Positions 18,259 through 26,633 of a DNA stretch of 64,000 nt are shown here, piece after piece (positions within the stretch are counted from its first letter, which is position 1; the number at the start of each line of letters is the position of its first letter). Below the pieces are notes generated by a model, which did not search any database, had not been told where the DNA came from, and worked only from the letters and a program-made list of their open reading frames with translations. A program made the position numbers and the translations under genes. The stretch is from NCBI RefSeq assembly GCF_029223485.1, contig NZ_JARHTP010000002.1, positions 124,001 through 188,000 of the forward strand. The letters run 5' to 3'. This stretch comes from Streptomyces coacervatus. GTDB taxonomy: Bacteria; Actinomycetota; Actinomycetes; Streptomycetales; Streptomycetaceae.

Positions 18259-19884
18259 ATGGTCAAGGCGCATGTCTTCACGCACGAGTTGGTCGCCGGA
18301 AGGTACCGGCTCGTCGATGTCGTCCACCAGGAGACGAACCGCATCTGCTGGTACGGCAAGGACGTCAACGTCGGGCGAGCGTATCTCCTCACCCAGATCG
18401 TCCTCCCGGACGACCCGGACGGCGATGCCGCGCCCCGGGCGACCGCCCGCATCATCCGCATGTCCGAGACCATGGGGCTGATGTGCCCCGGCGCGGTGGC
18501 GACGGTCGTCGACGCCGTCGAACAGGACGGCACGCTGTGGACCGTCACCGAATGGATCGACGGGACGCCCCTGGGTGAACTCGTCGCCCAGCAGGGCATG
18601 TTCAACTATGTGCGGGCGGCCCGTATCGGGCTGGAGCTGCTCGACGTGCTGGAGGCGGCACACGGCGAGGGCATCACCCACGGCGAACTCAGCCCGGGCC
18701 AGATCCATGTGCAGGACCGGGGTTCCGTCGTGGTGAACGGCTTCGGCCTGGCCGGGGCGACCCTCGCACCGCGACTCACCGCGCCGTCGTACGCCTCCCC
18801 GGAACAGGCCCGCGACGAGCGCATCGGACCGGCGGCCGACCTGTGGGCGCTGGGCGCGATCCTCTACACGATGGTCGAGGGACGCCCGCCGTTCCGGGAC
18901 CGGGACCGGCCCGAGGCCACCTTGAAGGGCGTGGACCGGCTTCCGCTGCGCACTCCGGTGCACGCCGGGCCGCTCGCCCCGACCGTGCAGGGGCTGCTGC
19001 GCAAGAACTCCAGGGAGCGGCTGACCCGTCCGGTGGTCCGCGAGGCGCTCACCCGTCTCCTGACCGAGGATCCCGACATGCCGGCGGGCAGCGTGGCGCG
19101 GCCCCGGCTGCGCGGTGTCTACACCGCCGCCTGGCATGCGACGCCCGGGTGGAGCAGACGCACCATGGCCGTCGGGACCGCGCTGGCCGTCGTCACGGTG
19201 ACGGCCGCTGTGCTGGCCGTGACCGATCAGCTGCCCGGTACCGGCACGTCCGCCACCGACACAGCGCCGCAGCCGTCGGTGTCCGCGACCGCGTCCGCCA
19301 CCCCGCCGGACAGCCGCACCGACGGCAGGAACGCCGGCCCGTCCGCGTCGCCCACGCCCACGACGTCACCGACGACCTCCGCCCCGTCGCCCTCGTCCTC
19401 CCCGCCGGCCACCGCACTTCCGCAGGGCTTTACCCGCTACACCGCACCCGAGGGCTTCTCCGTCGCCCTCCCCAAGGACTGGAAACGGGTGCACACCTCA
19501 CGCGTCGGCGACCTGTCGTACCGAGTGACGTTCGGCGCGGACGGCGATCCCCGCGCTCTCGCGGTCACCTACAGCACCGTCGCGGGCCCCGACCCTGTCG
19601 CCGTCTGGCGTGACGACGTCGAGCCCCAGTTGGAGAAGGAGGACGGCTTCCAGCGGATCGGCGAGATCAAGGCGACGACGTACCAGGGCTACAAGGGCGC
19701 CGACATGGAGTGGCTCTCCGATGTCGACGGCACACGAGTGCGCACCTTCGGGCGCGGCTTCCTGCTCGGGAGCGGCCGCAGCTTCTCGCTGCGCTGGACG
19801 ACTCCGGCCGCCGACTGGAACGACTCCGCGAACCGGCAGGCGCTGGACACCTTCCTGCGGACCTTCCGGGTGTCGTCAGGCTGA
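18259..19884 (+). CDS. Transmembrane serine/threonine pseudokinase with extracellular C-terminal domain
   Basis: A 541-residue protein. The N-terminal ~270 residues have the kinase fold (LVAGRYRLVDVV start, SYASPEQARDERIGPAADLWALG activation-loop end and helix F), but the catalytic residues are gone. The HRD loop reads HGELSPGQI, DFG reads GFG (NGFGLAGA), and no Lys is seen at the VAIK position (YLLTQIVL). A membrane helix (MAVGTALAVVTVTAAVLAV) follows, then a Ser/Thr/Pro linker and an extracellular domain of ~150 residues (LPQGFTRYTAPEGFSVALP...). The ATG at 18259 has GAGGG six bases upstream, which beats ATG 18253. It is probably a sensor or scaffold rather than an enzyme. The last nine bases overlap the convergent serine hydrolase gene. 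Confidence 0.85.
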   Translation: MVKAHVFTHELVAGRYRLVDVVHQETNRICWYGKDVNVGRAYLLTQIVLPDDPDGDAAPRATARIIRMSETMGLMCPGAVATVVDAVEQDGTLWTVTEWIDGTPLGELVAQQGMFNYVRAARIGLELLDVLEAAHGEGITHGELSPGQIHVQDRGSVVVNGFGLAGATLAPRLTAPSYASPEQARDERIGPAADLWALGAILYTMVEGRPPFRDRDRPEATLKGVDRLPLRTPVHAGPLAPTVQGLLRKNSRERLTRPVVREALTRLLTEDPDMPAGSVARPRLRGVYTAAWHATPGWSRRTMAVGTALAVVTVTAAVLAVTDQLPGTGTSATDTAPQPSVSATASATPPDSRTDGRNAGPSASPTPTTSPTTSAPSPSSSPPATALPQGFTRYTAPEGFSVALPKDWKRVHTSRVGDLSYRVTFGADGDPRALAVTYSTVAGPDPVAVWRDDVEPQLEKEDGFQRIGEIKATTYQGYKGADMEWLSDVDGTRVRTFGRGFLLGSGRSFSLRWTTPAADWNDSANRQALDTFLRTFRVSSG

Positions 19885-21321
19885 GGGGCGTGGCGCGCGC
19901 ATCGCGCGCAGCGGGGGGCCGTGCAGCGGAGTGGTGTGCCACCGTGCCGTGAAGGTCCGGTCCGGCAGCGAGCATGTCACGGTCAGCCGGTGCGGGGTCT
20001 CAAGGAGCACGACGTCCACAGCGAGGGTGTCCGCATCGGCCCATCCGCCGCTCACCGCGGTGGGGAGCGGCTCGTCGGCGACGGTCCATCCGGGTGCGCC
20101 GAACCGCAGATCCAGCGGGTGGCCGTCCTCGGTGAGCCTGAGCTCCCAGCCGTCCGTGCCTGGTGTCACCCGGACCGCCGTCAGCTTCGGCCGGTCCGCG
20201 CAGACACCGCCGTACGGTGTGAACTCGGCGCCCGACCAGCCCTGCGCCCACTCCGGCGGTATCGGCTTCCCGGCGGCCGGGGGCAGCGCGAGTCGCGCCA
20301 GCCGTTCCCGCAGGGCCGCGTCCTCGTGCTCCCGGCCCGGCAGCGGTTCGGGGCCGAAGGCCGGCAGGAGGTGCTGCCAGACCAGATCGAGCAGCTGCTG
20401 CATCTGCTCGGTCGCCGCCGTCGTCGCGATCACCGCGTCGTGCTCGGGCAGCACCAGGCAGAACTGCCCGTACGCGCCGTCGCCGCGGTAGCCGTGCCGG
20501 GAGGTCCAGAACTGGAAGCCGTAGCCCTGCTGCCAGTCCGACAGCGCTCCCGCGGCCGTGCCGTCGCCGTTGTCGATGTGCGGGCGGGTGGCCTCGGCCA
20601 CCCAGCCCTCGGGCAGCAGCCGCTCGCCCTCCCACACCCCGTCCTGCAGATACAGCTGCCCGAGCCGGGCGACGGCGTCGGTGGTGGCATGCAGCCCGCT
20701 GAAGCCCAGTTCGCGTCCGGCCCGGTCGCGCAGCCAGGCCGCGTCACCGATGCCGAGCGGGTCCAGCAGGCGCGGGCGGAGGTATTCGGTCAGCGGTCGA
20801 CCCGTGACGCGCTGCACGATCGCGGCGAGGGTGTACGTCGCGGGCTGGTTGTAGGCGAAGACGGTCCCCGGGTCCCGCTCGGGCGGGACCAGCAGGAAGC
20901 CGCGCACGAGTTCTGTCCGGTCGGTGGCGCGCGCCCGGTCGAGGGTCTCCGCCTCGTGCCCGCTCGCCATCGACGCCACATGCCGCACCAGCATCGCGCG
21001 GCTGCGCAGGTCGGTGATGTCGGCGTCGAACTCCGGGAAGTACGAGATCACCGGGTCGTCGAAGCGAAGCAGCCCCTCGGCGGCGGCGATCGCGGCGGCC
21101 GTCGCCGTGAAGCTCTTGCTCAGGGAGTACAGCAGGTGCGGGCGTTCGGGGGCGTACGGCGCCCACCAGCCGGAAGCCACCAGGCAACCGTGCCGCATGA
21201 TCATCAGGCTGTGCGGCTCGATGCCGGAGGCGGTGTCGAGGGCGTCGAGGAAGGCGTGCACGCCGACGGCGTCGACGCCCTGGGCGGCGGGGGTGGCGGC
21301 GGGCAGCGGGCGAGCACTCAT
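19876..21321 (-). CDS. Serine hydrolase (class C beta-lactamase-like, cytoplasmic)
   Basis: A 481-residue esterase/beta-lactamase-family protein. The ATG at 21321 has GGGGAGGA seven bases upstream. The nucleophile motif is SLSK in LLYSLSKSFTATA, with a long catalytic core to about residue 365 and a C-terminal ~110-residue beta domain. The YxN motif reads YNQ in FAYNQPATY and the third motif is GDGAYGQ, both slightly off the textbook pattern. No signal peptide is visible (MSARPLPAATPAAQGVDAVG), so the enzyme seems intracellular. The substrate is unknown. Confidence 0.86.
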   Translation of the reverse strand: MSARPLPAATPAAQGVDAVGVHAFLDALDTASGIEPHSLMIMRHGCLVASGWWAPYAPERPHLLYSLSKSFTATAAAIAAAEGLLRFDDPVISYFPEFDADITDLRSRAMLVRHVASMASGHEAETLDRARATDRTELVRGFLLVPPERDPGTVFAYNQPATYTLAAIVQRVTGRPLTEYLRPRLLDPLGIGDAAWLRDRAGRELGFSGLHATTDAVARLGQLYLQDGVWEGERLLPEGWVAEATRPHIDNGDGTAAGALSDWQQGYGFQFWTSRHGYRGDGAYGQFCLVLPEHDAVIATTAATEQMQQLLDLVWQHLLPAFGPEPLPGREHEDAALRERLARLALPPAAGKPIPPEWAQGWSGAEFTPYGGVCADRPKLTAVRVTPGTDGWELRLTEDGHPLDLRFGAPGWTVADEPLPTAVSGGWADADTLAVDVVLLETPHRLTVTCSLPDRTFTARWHTTPLHGPPLRAMRAPRPSA

Positions 21322-21434
21322 GGAGGCATCCTCCCCGGTGAGGGAAGCGTCGCCCAGGGGGCGACGTGTGAGTCCGGATAGGCTGCCGGTCTGCACTTCT
21401 GCAGCCCGAACAGCTTTGCACAGGAGAGTCATCC

Positions 21435-22451
21435 GTGACCCTAGCGATCGTCCCGTCCGAGACGTCCCCCGCCCCGCTGTCCGACCTCGTCGCGCGGGAC
21501 GCGCGCGAGTTCGGGGTCTATGCGCGGACCGGAGGATGGGCCTTCGGCCTGATGGTGGCGCGCAGCGTACGGCCCGGCGGTCAGGGCGCGGAGGAGACGC
21601 CCAAGGTGTCCGCGAAGGAGTTCGCGGAGCTGGCCGGGTGCTCCCCCGAGCGCGTCATGCGCTACTACAAGGCCTGGGACCGGGCCGCCGACGACGGCAT
21701 GGTCCCGCATTTCGAGGCGCTCGCACCGGGCCAGGAGGTGGAGCTGCCGGACGCCGACGTATGGCTGAGCTACTACGTCTCCCGCAACAGCGCGACCTCC
21801 GAGCGCGGCACCGCCATCGCGGAGGCCGCCGAGGCCGAGGGCATCCGGCCGACGAAGGCGCTGGAGGTCGCCGAGAACCCCACCGCCCTGCGCGCCGCGA
21901 TCCTCGCCGACCCCTCCACCGCCCGGGCGGCACGCCAGGCGCTCCTCGACCGCGTCCGTGAAGACCCGGAGCTGCAGGCCGAGTTGGCGCGCGACGTCGT
22001 ACGCACCGACGACCTCAAGAAGGCCGTCGCCACGGAGAGCCGGTCGGCCGACCGGATCGGCTACGTCCGTCAGATCGCCGAGTCGGGCCAGGTCAAGACC
22101 CCGGCGGGACAGACCATCGACGCGCCGGTCGACCTGCGCCAGGAGGCCGAGCGGCATCTGTCGCTCATCGACGAACTCGAGGACGACGAGGACACCGGCG
22201 ACTGGGCCTCCGAGGCCTACGACACCATGAAGTCCCTCGTCGCCGAGGCCGTGGAGGCCGATCCCGAACTGCGCGTGCAGGAGCGGCGGACGAAGTTCTA
22301 CAGCAGCCTGCAGAAGGCGACGAAGGCGTTCGAGGAGCTGACCTTCGACGATGTGCAGGACTTCGTCGAGGACGACATGGTCCAGCGCCTGGAGGAGCTC
22401 CAGCAGGCCATCGTCATGTGTCTGAGCGCGCTGCGCGGCGACAAGGGCTGA
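21435..22451 (+). CDS. Conserved hypothetical protein with HTH-like N-terminal region
   Basis: A 338-residue acidic protein that I do not recognise as a named family. Residues ~55-80 (KVSAKEFAELAGCSPERVMRYYKAWD) look like a helix-turn-helix. The rest is charged and helical, with REDPELQAELARDVVRTDDL and a C-terminal part rich in Glu/Asp (ELTFDDVQDFVEDDMVQRLEELQQ). The overall pattern recalls ParB-like or replication-associated actinobacterial proteins, but no catalytic motif is visible. The GTG at 21435 follows AGGAGAG closely. It is divergent from the serine hydrolase, with 113 bases between starts. Confidence 0.75.
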   Translation: MTLAIVPSETSPAPLSDLVARDAREFGVYARTGGWAFGLMVARSVRPGGQGAEETPKVSAKEFAELAGCSPERVMRYYKAWDRAADDGMVPHFEALAPGQEVELPDADVWLSYYVSRNSATSERGTAIAEAAEAEGIRPTKALEVAENPTALRAAILADPSTARAARQALLDRVREDPELQAELARDVVRTDDLKKAVATESRSADRIGYVRQIAESGQVKTPAGQTIDAPVDLRQEAERHLSLIDELEDDEDTGDWASEAYDTMKSLVAEAVEADPELRVQERRTKFYSSLQKATKAFEELTFDDVQDFVEDDMVQRLEELQQAIVMCLSALRGDKG

Positions 22452-22513
22452 GGATCCCGGCCCGGGCGGGGCTGAGTAGCCGTACTCATGCCGCCGTCCA
22501 CCCGCTCGGCCAG

Positions 22514-22544
22514 CATGGGGGCTCCCGGACAAGGAGCCCCCATG
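22514..22544 (+). promoter_or_regulatory. Perfect hairpin enclosing the Shine-Dalgarno and start codon of the DUF2238 gene
   Basis: CATGGGGGCTCC (22514-22525) and GGAGCCCCCATG (22533-22544) are perfect 12-base inverted repeats with loop CGGACAA. The right arm holds the GGAG ribosome site and the ATG at 22542, so the folded RNA would block initiation. It could alternatively act as a terminator for the upstream gene, whose stop is 63 bases before it. Confidence 0.6.
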
Positions 22545-23252
22545 ACTGCTGTCCTGCACTCCGCCGTCCCGCGGAGGCAGCTGCCCGCCCTGCTGGCCGT
22601 CGTCGTGGTGGTCGGGCTCGCCGTGTCGGCCTGGGGCGCGCGGGATCGCACCACCTGGTTCCTGGAGACGGTGTGGGCACTGGTCGGGCTGCCGCTGGTG
22701 GTGCTGACCTGGCGGCGCTTCCCGTTGACCAACCTGCTGTGCTGCCTGCTGGCCGTGCACGCGCTGGTCCTGGCGGTGGGCGGCCACTACACCTACGCGC
22801 AGGTGCCCGTAGGCGACTGGGTGCGGGACACCTTCGGCCTGGACCGCAACCCGTACGACCGCTTCGGCCACCTCATGCAGGGCTTCGTACCGGCGGTTCT
22901 GGTACGGGAGTTGCTCAGCCGTACCTCGCCGCTGCGCGGCAGCCGCTGGCTGGCCCCGCTGACGGTGTGCGCGTGCCTCGCCTTCAGTGCCGTCTTCGAG
23001 ATGCTGGAGTGGCTGGCCGCGGTGACCGGCGGGCATTCCGCGGATGCGTTCCTGGCCACGCAGGGCGACGTGTGGGACACGCAGTGGGACATGTTCTGCG
23101 CGCTGATCGGCGCCACCGTCTCGGTGCTGGTCCTCTCCCGCCCGCACAACCGGCAGCTCGACACGCTGGAGCTCACCGCGTCGAATGGCGGCGCCAGGCC
23201 CACAGCGGCACCGCGTACCAGCACAGCGCGTACCACGCGGCCACTCCCGTGA
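22542..23252 (+). CDS. DUF2238 (YjdF-like) integral membrane protein
   Basis: A 236-residue protein with about six transmembrane helices, starting LPALLAVVVVVGLAVSAWG and ending with MFCALIGATVSVLVLS. The family signature is the DRFGHLMQGFVPAVLVRELL region together with VFEMLEWLAAVTGG and GDVWDTQWDM, rich in conserved charged residues inside membrane segments. Function is unknown for the family. The ATG at 22542 has AAGGAG five bases upstream; ATG 22515 in the left hairpin arm is also in frame. The last ~35 residues (SNGGARPTAAPRTSTARTTRPLP) look unconstrained and overlap a minus-strand membrane ORF. Confidence 0.85.
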   Translation: MTAVLHSAVPRRQLPALLAVVVVVGLAVSAWGARDRTTWFLETVWALVGLPLVVLTWRRFPLTNLLCCLLAVHALVLAVGGHYTYAQVPVGDWVRDTFGLDRNPYDRFGHLMQGFVPAVLVRELLSRTSPLRGSRWLAPLTVCACLAFSAVFEMLEWLAAVTGGHSADAFLATQGDVWDTQWDMFCALIGATVSVLVLSRPHNRQLDTLELTASNGGARPTAAPRTSTARTTRPLP

Positions 23253-23325
23253 CGATCCAGGGCACGGCCGCGTTGTGGGTCGCAACCCACAGGATCAGCA
23301 GGAGCGCCAGGCCCGGGCCGTGCAC
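23173..23325 (-). CDS. Candidate 50-residue two-helix membrane protein
   Basis: A minus-strand frame from GTG 23325 to TGA 23173 encodes 50 residues that read as two hydrophobic helices: LALLLILWVATHNAAVPW and IVTGVAAWYALCWYAVPLW, ending AWRRHSTR. Such a clean membrane pattern is unlikely as an antisense accident. There is no clear ribosome site, and it overlaps the DUF2238 3' end by 80 bases. It may be a real small protein or the remnant of a larger membrane gene. Confidence 0.4.
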   Translation of the reverse strand: MHGPGLALLLILWVATHNAAVPWIVTGVAAWYALCWYAVPLWAWRRHSTR

Positions 23326-23387
23326 GGTCGGCGGCTGCTCGGGCGATCACCGGGCGGTGACGCCGACCGTGCCGGGCTCGGCGCGGT

Positions 23388-24371
23388 CTACCAGCGGGCT
23401 TCCACCTGGTCCTTGATCCGCCGGTCGTAGAGGTCGCGGATCGCGGTGAGTGTCTCGTCCGTGAGCTGCGGGAGCCTGGCGGCGGCCGCGTTGGCGCGGG
23501 CCTGCTCGGGTGAGCGGGCGCCGGGGATCACGGTGGTGACGCCGGGCTGCTGGACGATCCAGCGCAGGGCGAGCTGGGCCGGGGTGTACCCCTCGGGGGC
23601 GAGGGAGGCGAACTCGGCGGCGGCCTCGACGCCCGTGGTGTAGTCGACGCCGGAGAAGGTCTCGCCCACGTCGAAGGACTCGCCGTGCCGGTTGTAGGTG
23701 CGGTGGTCGTTGTCGGGGAAGACGGTGTCCTTGGTGTACTTGCCCGACAGCAGGCCGGAGGCGAGCGGGACGCGGGCGATGATGCCCACGCCGGCCTCCT
23801 GGGCGGCCGGGAGGACCTCGCGCAGCGGCTTCATGCGGAAGGCGTTGAGGATGATCTGGACGCTCGCCACACCCGGGCGGGCGATCGCGGTCAGCGCCTC
23901 CGCGCAGGTCTCCACGCTGACGCCGTACGCCGCGATGCGCTCCTCCTCGACCAGGGTGTCCAGGGCGTCGAACACCTCGTCCGTGGAGTAGACGGGCGTG
24001 GGCGGGCAGTGCAGTTGTACGAGGTCGATGCGGTCGACGCCGAGGTTGCGCCGCGAACGGTCGTTCCAGGCGCGGAAGTTGTCGAGGACGTAGTTCTGGG
24101 GGATCTGCTCGACGCGGCGGCCCATCTTCGTGGCGACCATCACATGCAGGTCAGGCCGGCCGCTGAGGAACGCGGCGACGGTCTGCTCGCTGCGCCCGTC
24201 GCCGTACACGTCGGCAGTGTCGAAGAAGGTCACCCCCGACTCGGCCGCCGCCTCCAACACTGCCAGGGCTTCCTTGTCGTCGACGTCTCCCCAGTCGGCG
24301 CCCAGCTGCCACGTCCCGAGACCGACGACGGATGCGTGCTGACCCGACCTACCGAATGTGCGCTCGTCCAT
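23388..24371 (-). CDS. Aldo/keto reductase
   Basis: A 327-residue NADPH-dependent oxidoreductase of the AKR superfamily with a TIM-barrel fold. The catalytic tetrad is visible: Asp and Tyr in FFDTADVYGDG, Lys in VATKMGR and His in LVQLHCPPT. The C-terminal VIPGARSPEQARANAAAARL is the cofactor phosphate-binding segment. The ATG at 24371 begins the family-typical MDERTFGRSGQHASVVGLGTW. It is divergent from the FAD oxidase across a 136-base region with palindromes. The substrate is unknown. Confidence 0.92.
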   Translation of the reverse strand: MDERTFGRSGQHASVVGLGTWQLGADWGDVDDKEALAVLEAAAESGVTFFDTADVYGDGRSEQTVAAFLSGRPDLHVMVATKMGRRVEQIPQNYVLDNFRAWNDRSRRNLGVDRIDLVQLHCPPTPVYSTDEVFDALDTLVEEERIAAYGVSVETCAEALTAIARPGVASVQIILNAFRMKPLREVLPAAQEAGVGIIARVPLASGLLSGKYTKDTVFPDNDHRTYNRHGESFDVGETFSGVDYTTGVEAAAEFASLAPEGYTPAQLALRWIVQQPGVTTVIPGARSPEQARANAAAARLPQLTDETLTAIRDLYDRRIKDQVEARW

Positions 24372-24431
24372 GGCGTCAGTCTGTCATCCGTCATGCCTGG
24401 GTACGGAACCGGCCGCTCCGGAGCGTCACCT

Positions 24432-24444
24432 GTGAATCATTCAC
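24432..24444. promoter_or_regulatory. 13-bp palindrome GTGAAT-C-ATTCAC in a divergent promoter region
   Basis: A perfect palindrome with six-base arms. CACTC and GAGTG arms (24442-24455) overlap its right end. The half-site GTGAAT/ATTCAC is the same as in the MFS/TetR operator at 28718-28757. It is a probable repressor site for the aldo/keto reductase or the oxidase. Confidence 0.5.
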
Positions 24445-24465
24445 TCACACGAGTGATCTGATTCG

Positions 24466-24478
24466 ACAGGAATCCTGT
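24466..24478. promoter_or_regulatory. 13-bp palindrome ACAGGA-A-TCCTGT at the oxidase promoter
   Basis: A perfect palindrome ending 17 bases before a TAGCGT -10 box (24496-24501) whose end is six bases from the GTG at 24508. The palindrome therefore covers the -35 position, as expected of an operator. Another ACCTGTC half-site follows at 24480-24486. Confidence 0.5.
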
Positions 24479-24507
24479 ACCTGTCAAGGTCCCTCTAGCG
24501 TGAACCC

Positions 24508-26241
24508 GTGACTGATCGTTCAGTGAGCAACTTCCCGTCCGGGCCGTCGGCGAACGGGCCCTTGGGCCGCCGCGGCTTTCTGCTGGGCGCGGCGGCGCTG
24601 GCCGCCGTGCCCGTCCTGATCGCGGCCGATCCGGCGGTCGCCGCGCAGGAACTGCCGGACTTCCCGGCGGATGTCGCCCTGTACCGCTCGGCGTACCGCA
24701 ACTGGGTCGGCGAGATCACCGCCGTCGGGCTGTGGGCCTGTGCTCCGACCGGCGCGGATGAGGTGGTCGAGGTCGTCAACTGGGCCTGCCGGCACGGCTG
24801 GAGGGTGCGGGCCCGGGGTTCCGCGCACGGCTGGTCGCCGCTCACGATCACCGAGGGCACCGCGTCGGACGCCCCCGTCCTCCTCGTGGACACCGCGCCT
24901 CATCTCACCGGCCTGTCGCTCGACTCGACGGCCGCGGTGCGGGCCGGCACGGGCGTCACACTGGAGGCCCTGCTCACCTATCTGGAGGAGCACGGCCTGG
25001 GGGTCACCGCCGCCCCCGCTCCCGGCGATCTCACCCTGGGCGGCGCGCTGGCCATCGACGCGCACGGCACCGCCGTACCGGCGCAGGGCGAGGAGCGGCT
25101 GCCGGGGCACACGTACGGCTCGCTCAGCAATCTGGTGCTGTCGCTGACGGCGGTGGTCTGGGACGAGGCCTCGGGCGCATACGTCTTACGGACCTTCGAC
25201 CGCGACGAGGCGGACTGTGCCGCCCTGCTCACCCATCTCGGGCGTTCGCTGGTGACGGAGGTCGTGCTGCGGGTGGGCTCGAACGTCAATCTGCGGTGCG
25301 TGAGCCGTACGGACATTCCGGCCGCCGAACTCTTTGCGGCGCCGGGCAGCGAAGGGCGCACTCTTGCCGGCTACTTGGAGCAGTCGGGGCGGGTGGAGGC
25401 GATCTGGTTCGCGTTCACCGAGTACCCGTGGTTCAAGGTGTGGAGTGTGGCGCCGACCCGGCCGCTCACCTCGCGGCAGGTGACATCGCCGTACAACTAC
25501 CCGTTCTCCGACAACGTCCCGACCGTGGTGGCTGACCTGGTCGGGCGCATGACCTCGGACGCGGCTTGGTATCTGGCCCCGGTGCTGGGCAACGCACAGT
25601 ACGACGTGGCCGCGCTCGGGCTGGTGACGACGTTGTCCGCCGACATCTGGGGACCCTCCAAGAACACCCTGCTCTATCTCCGGCCGACCACGCTGCGGAT
25701 CAACGCGAACGGCTACGCCGTGCTCACCGGCCGGGCCCAAGTGCAGCGCGTGGTCGCCGAGTTCACGTCCTTCTACCGGGAGCGGGTCGCCGCGTACGCG
25801 GCGCTGGGGCGGTTCCCGGTGAACGGTTCGGTGGAGATCCGGGTGACCGGCCTCGACGACCCGGCCGATGCCGAACTGGACGGTGCCCGCGCCCCGTTGC
25901 TGTCGGCGCTGCGGCCGAGCGACACGCACCCGGAGTGGGACACGGCGGTGTGGCTGGACGTCCTGACGCTGCCGGGCACGCCGTACGCGGAGGCCTTCCT
26001 CCGTGAGCTGGAACGGTTCCTGCTGCGCACGTTCGACGGGGAGCATGCGCTCACCCGGGTCGAGTGGTCCAAGGGCTGGGCCTACACGGACGAGGCCGCC
26101 TGGAGCGACGAGGAGGTACTGGGCACGGCGATTCCCGTGTCGCTGGGCGAGGCGGCGTGGGGACAGGCGGCCGGGATCCTGGACCGGCTCGACCCGCACC
26201 GTGTCTTCGGCAACGGGTTCCTCGACCGGTTGCTGCGTTAG
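24508..26241 (+). CDS. FAD-dependent cholesterol-oxidase-like enzyme (VAO family, BCO2 type), Tat-exported
   Basis: A 577-residue flavoprotein. The N-terminus has a Tat signal (GRRGFLLGAAALAAVPV). The VAO FAD domain shows RARGSAHGWSPL, where the His corresponds to the covalent FAD linkage of Brevibacterium type II cholesterol oxidase. AGTGVTLEALL, GDLTLGGALAIDAHGT and the substrate-binding cap follow. VNGSVEIRVTG contains the Glu-x-Arg pair that forms the active-site gate in that enzyme. The predicted reaction is oxidation of a 3-beta-hydroxysteroid or similar alcohol with release of H2O2. GTG 24508 has a TAGCGT box six bases upstream and no ribosome site, so the mRNA is probably leaderless. 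The steroid substrate is inferred from family only. Confidence 0.88.
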   Translation: MTDRSVSNFPSGPSANGPLGRRGFLLGAAALAAVPVLIAADPAVAAQELPDFPADVALYRSAYRNWVGEITAVGLWACAPTGADEVVEVVNWACRHGWRVRARGSAHGWSPLTITEGTASDAPVLLVDTAPHLTGLSLDSTAAVRAGTGVTLEALLTYLEEHGLGVTAAPAPGDLTLGGALAIDAHGTAVPAQGEERLPGHTYGSLSNLVLSLTAVVWDEASGAYVLRTFDRDEADCAALLTHLGRSLVTEVVLRVGSNVNLRCVSRTDIPAAELFAAPGSEGRTLAGYLEQSGRVEAIWFAFTEYPWFKVWSVAPTRPLTSRQVTSPYNYPFSDNVPTVVADLVGRMTSDAAWYLAPVLGNAQYDVAALGLVTTLSADIWGPSKNTLLYLRPTTLRINANGYAVLTGRAQVQRVVAEFTSFYRERVAAYAALGRFPVNGSVEIRVTGLDDPADAELDGARAPLLSALRPSDTHPEWDTAVWLDVLTLPGTPYAEAFLRELERFLLRTFDGEHALTRVEWSKGWAYTDEAAWSDEEVLGTAIPVSLGEAAWGQAAGILDRLDPHRVFGNGFLDRLLR

Positions 26242-26269
26242 CCGGTTGCCGGTGCCGGGGGCCGCTGAC

Positions 26270-26633
26270 CGGGCCGGCTTCGCGCCAACCTTCTCCGCGT
26301 ACGACGGGACCAGGCTCGCTTACCAAGCTTTCGGGGAGGACGGCCGCCGGTGATCCGTCGGCATGGATCTGCTCGGGCATTCGGCCGGCACGAATCCCGC
26401 CGTGCTGTACGCGGCCCGGCACCCGGAGCGGGTGGGCAGGCCGGCGCTGATCACGCCGGGCGTCCTGGCTGTCGGGATCGACGTCCCCGGGGAGGTGCGG
26501 CACGAGACCGCGCTGCTGCGCCGCGACGAGCCGTGGTTCCCGATGGCATTCGCGGCCCTGCAGGCCATCAGCCTGGCTCGACGGCCCCGAGCGGTTCGTG
26601 GCTACGGCTGCGGGTTTCCTGCGCCGGGTGTGA
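26270..26633 (+). pseudogene. Alpha/beta hydrolase (proline iminopeptidase-like) in three fragments
   Basis: Three in-order pieces of one hydrolase are visible. The N-terminal piece FSAYDGTRLAYQAFGEDGRR ends at a stop near 26353. A middle piece in another frame from 26363 reads MDLLGHSAGTNPAVLYAARHPERVGR, with the nucleophile elbow GHSAG, and continues to about 26575. A third frame reads GPERFVATAAGFLRRV and ends with TGA at 26631. The ~70 residues normally between strand 1 and the elbow and ~100 residues of the cap/His region are missing. At least two deletions or frameshifts are needed. The 3' end overlaps the TetR gene. Confidence 0.75.
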
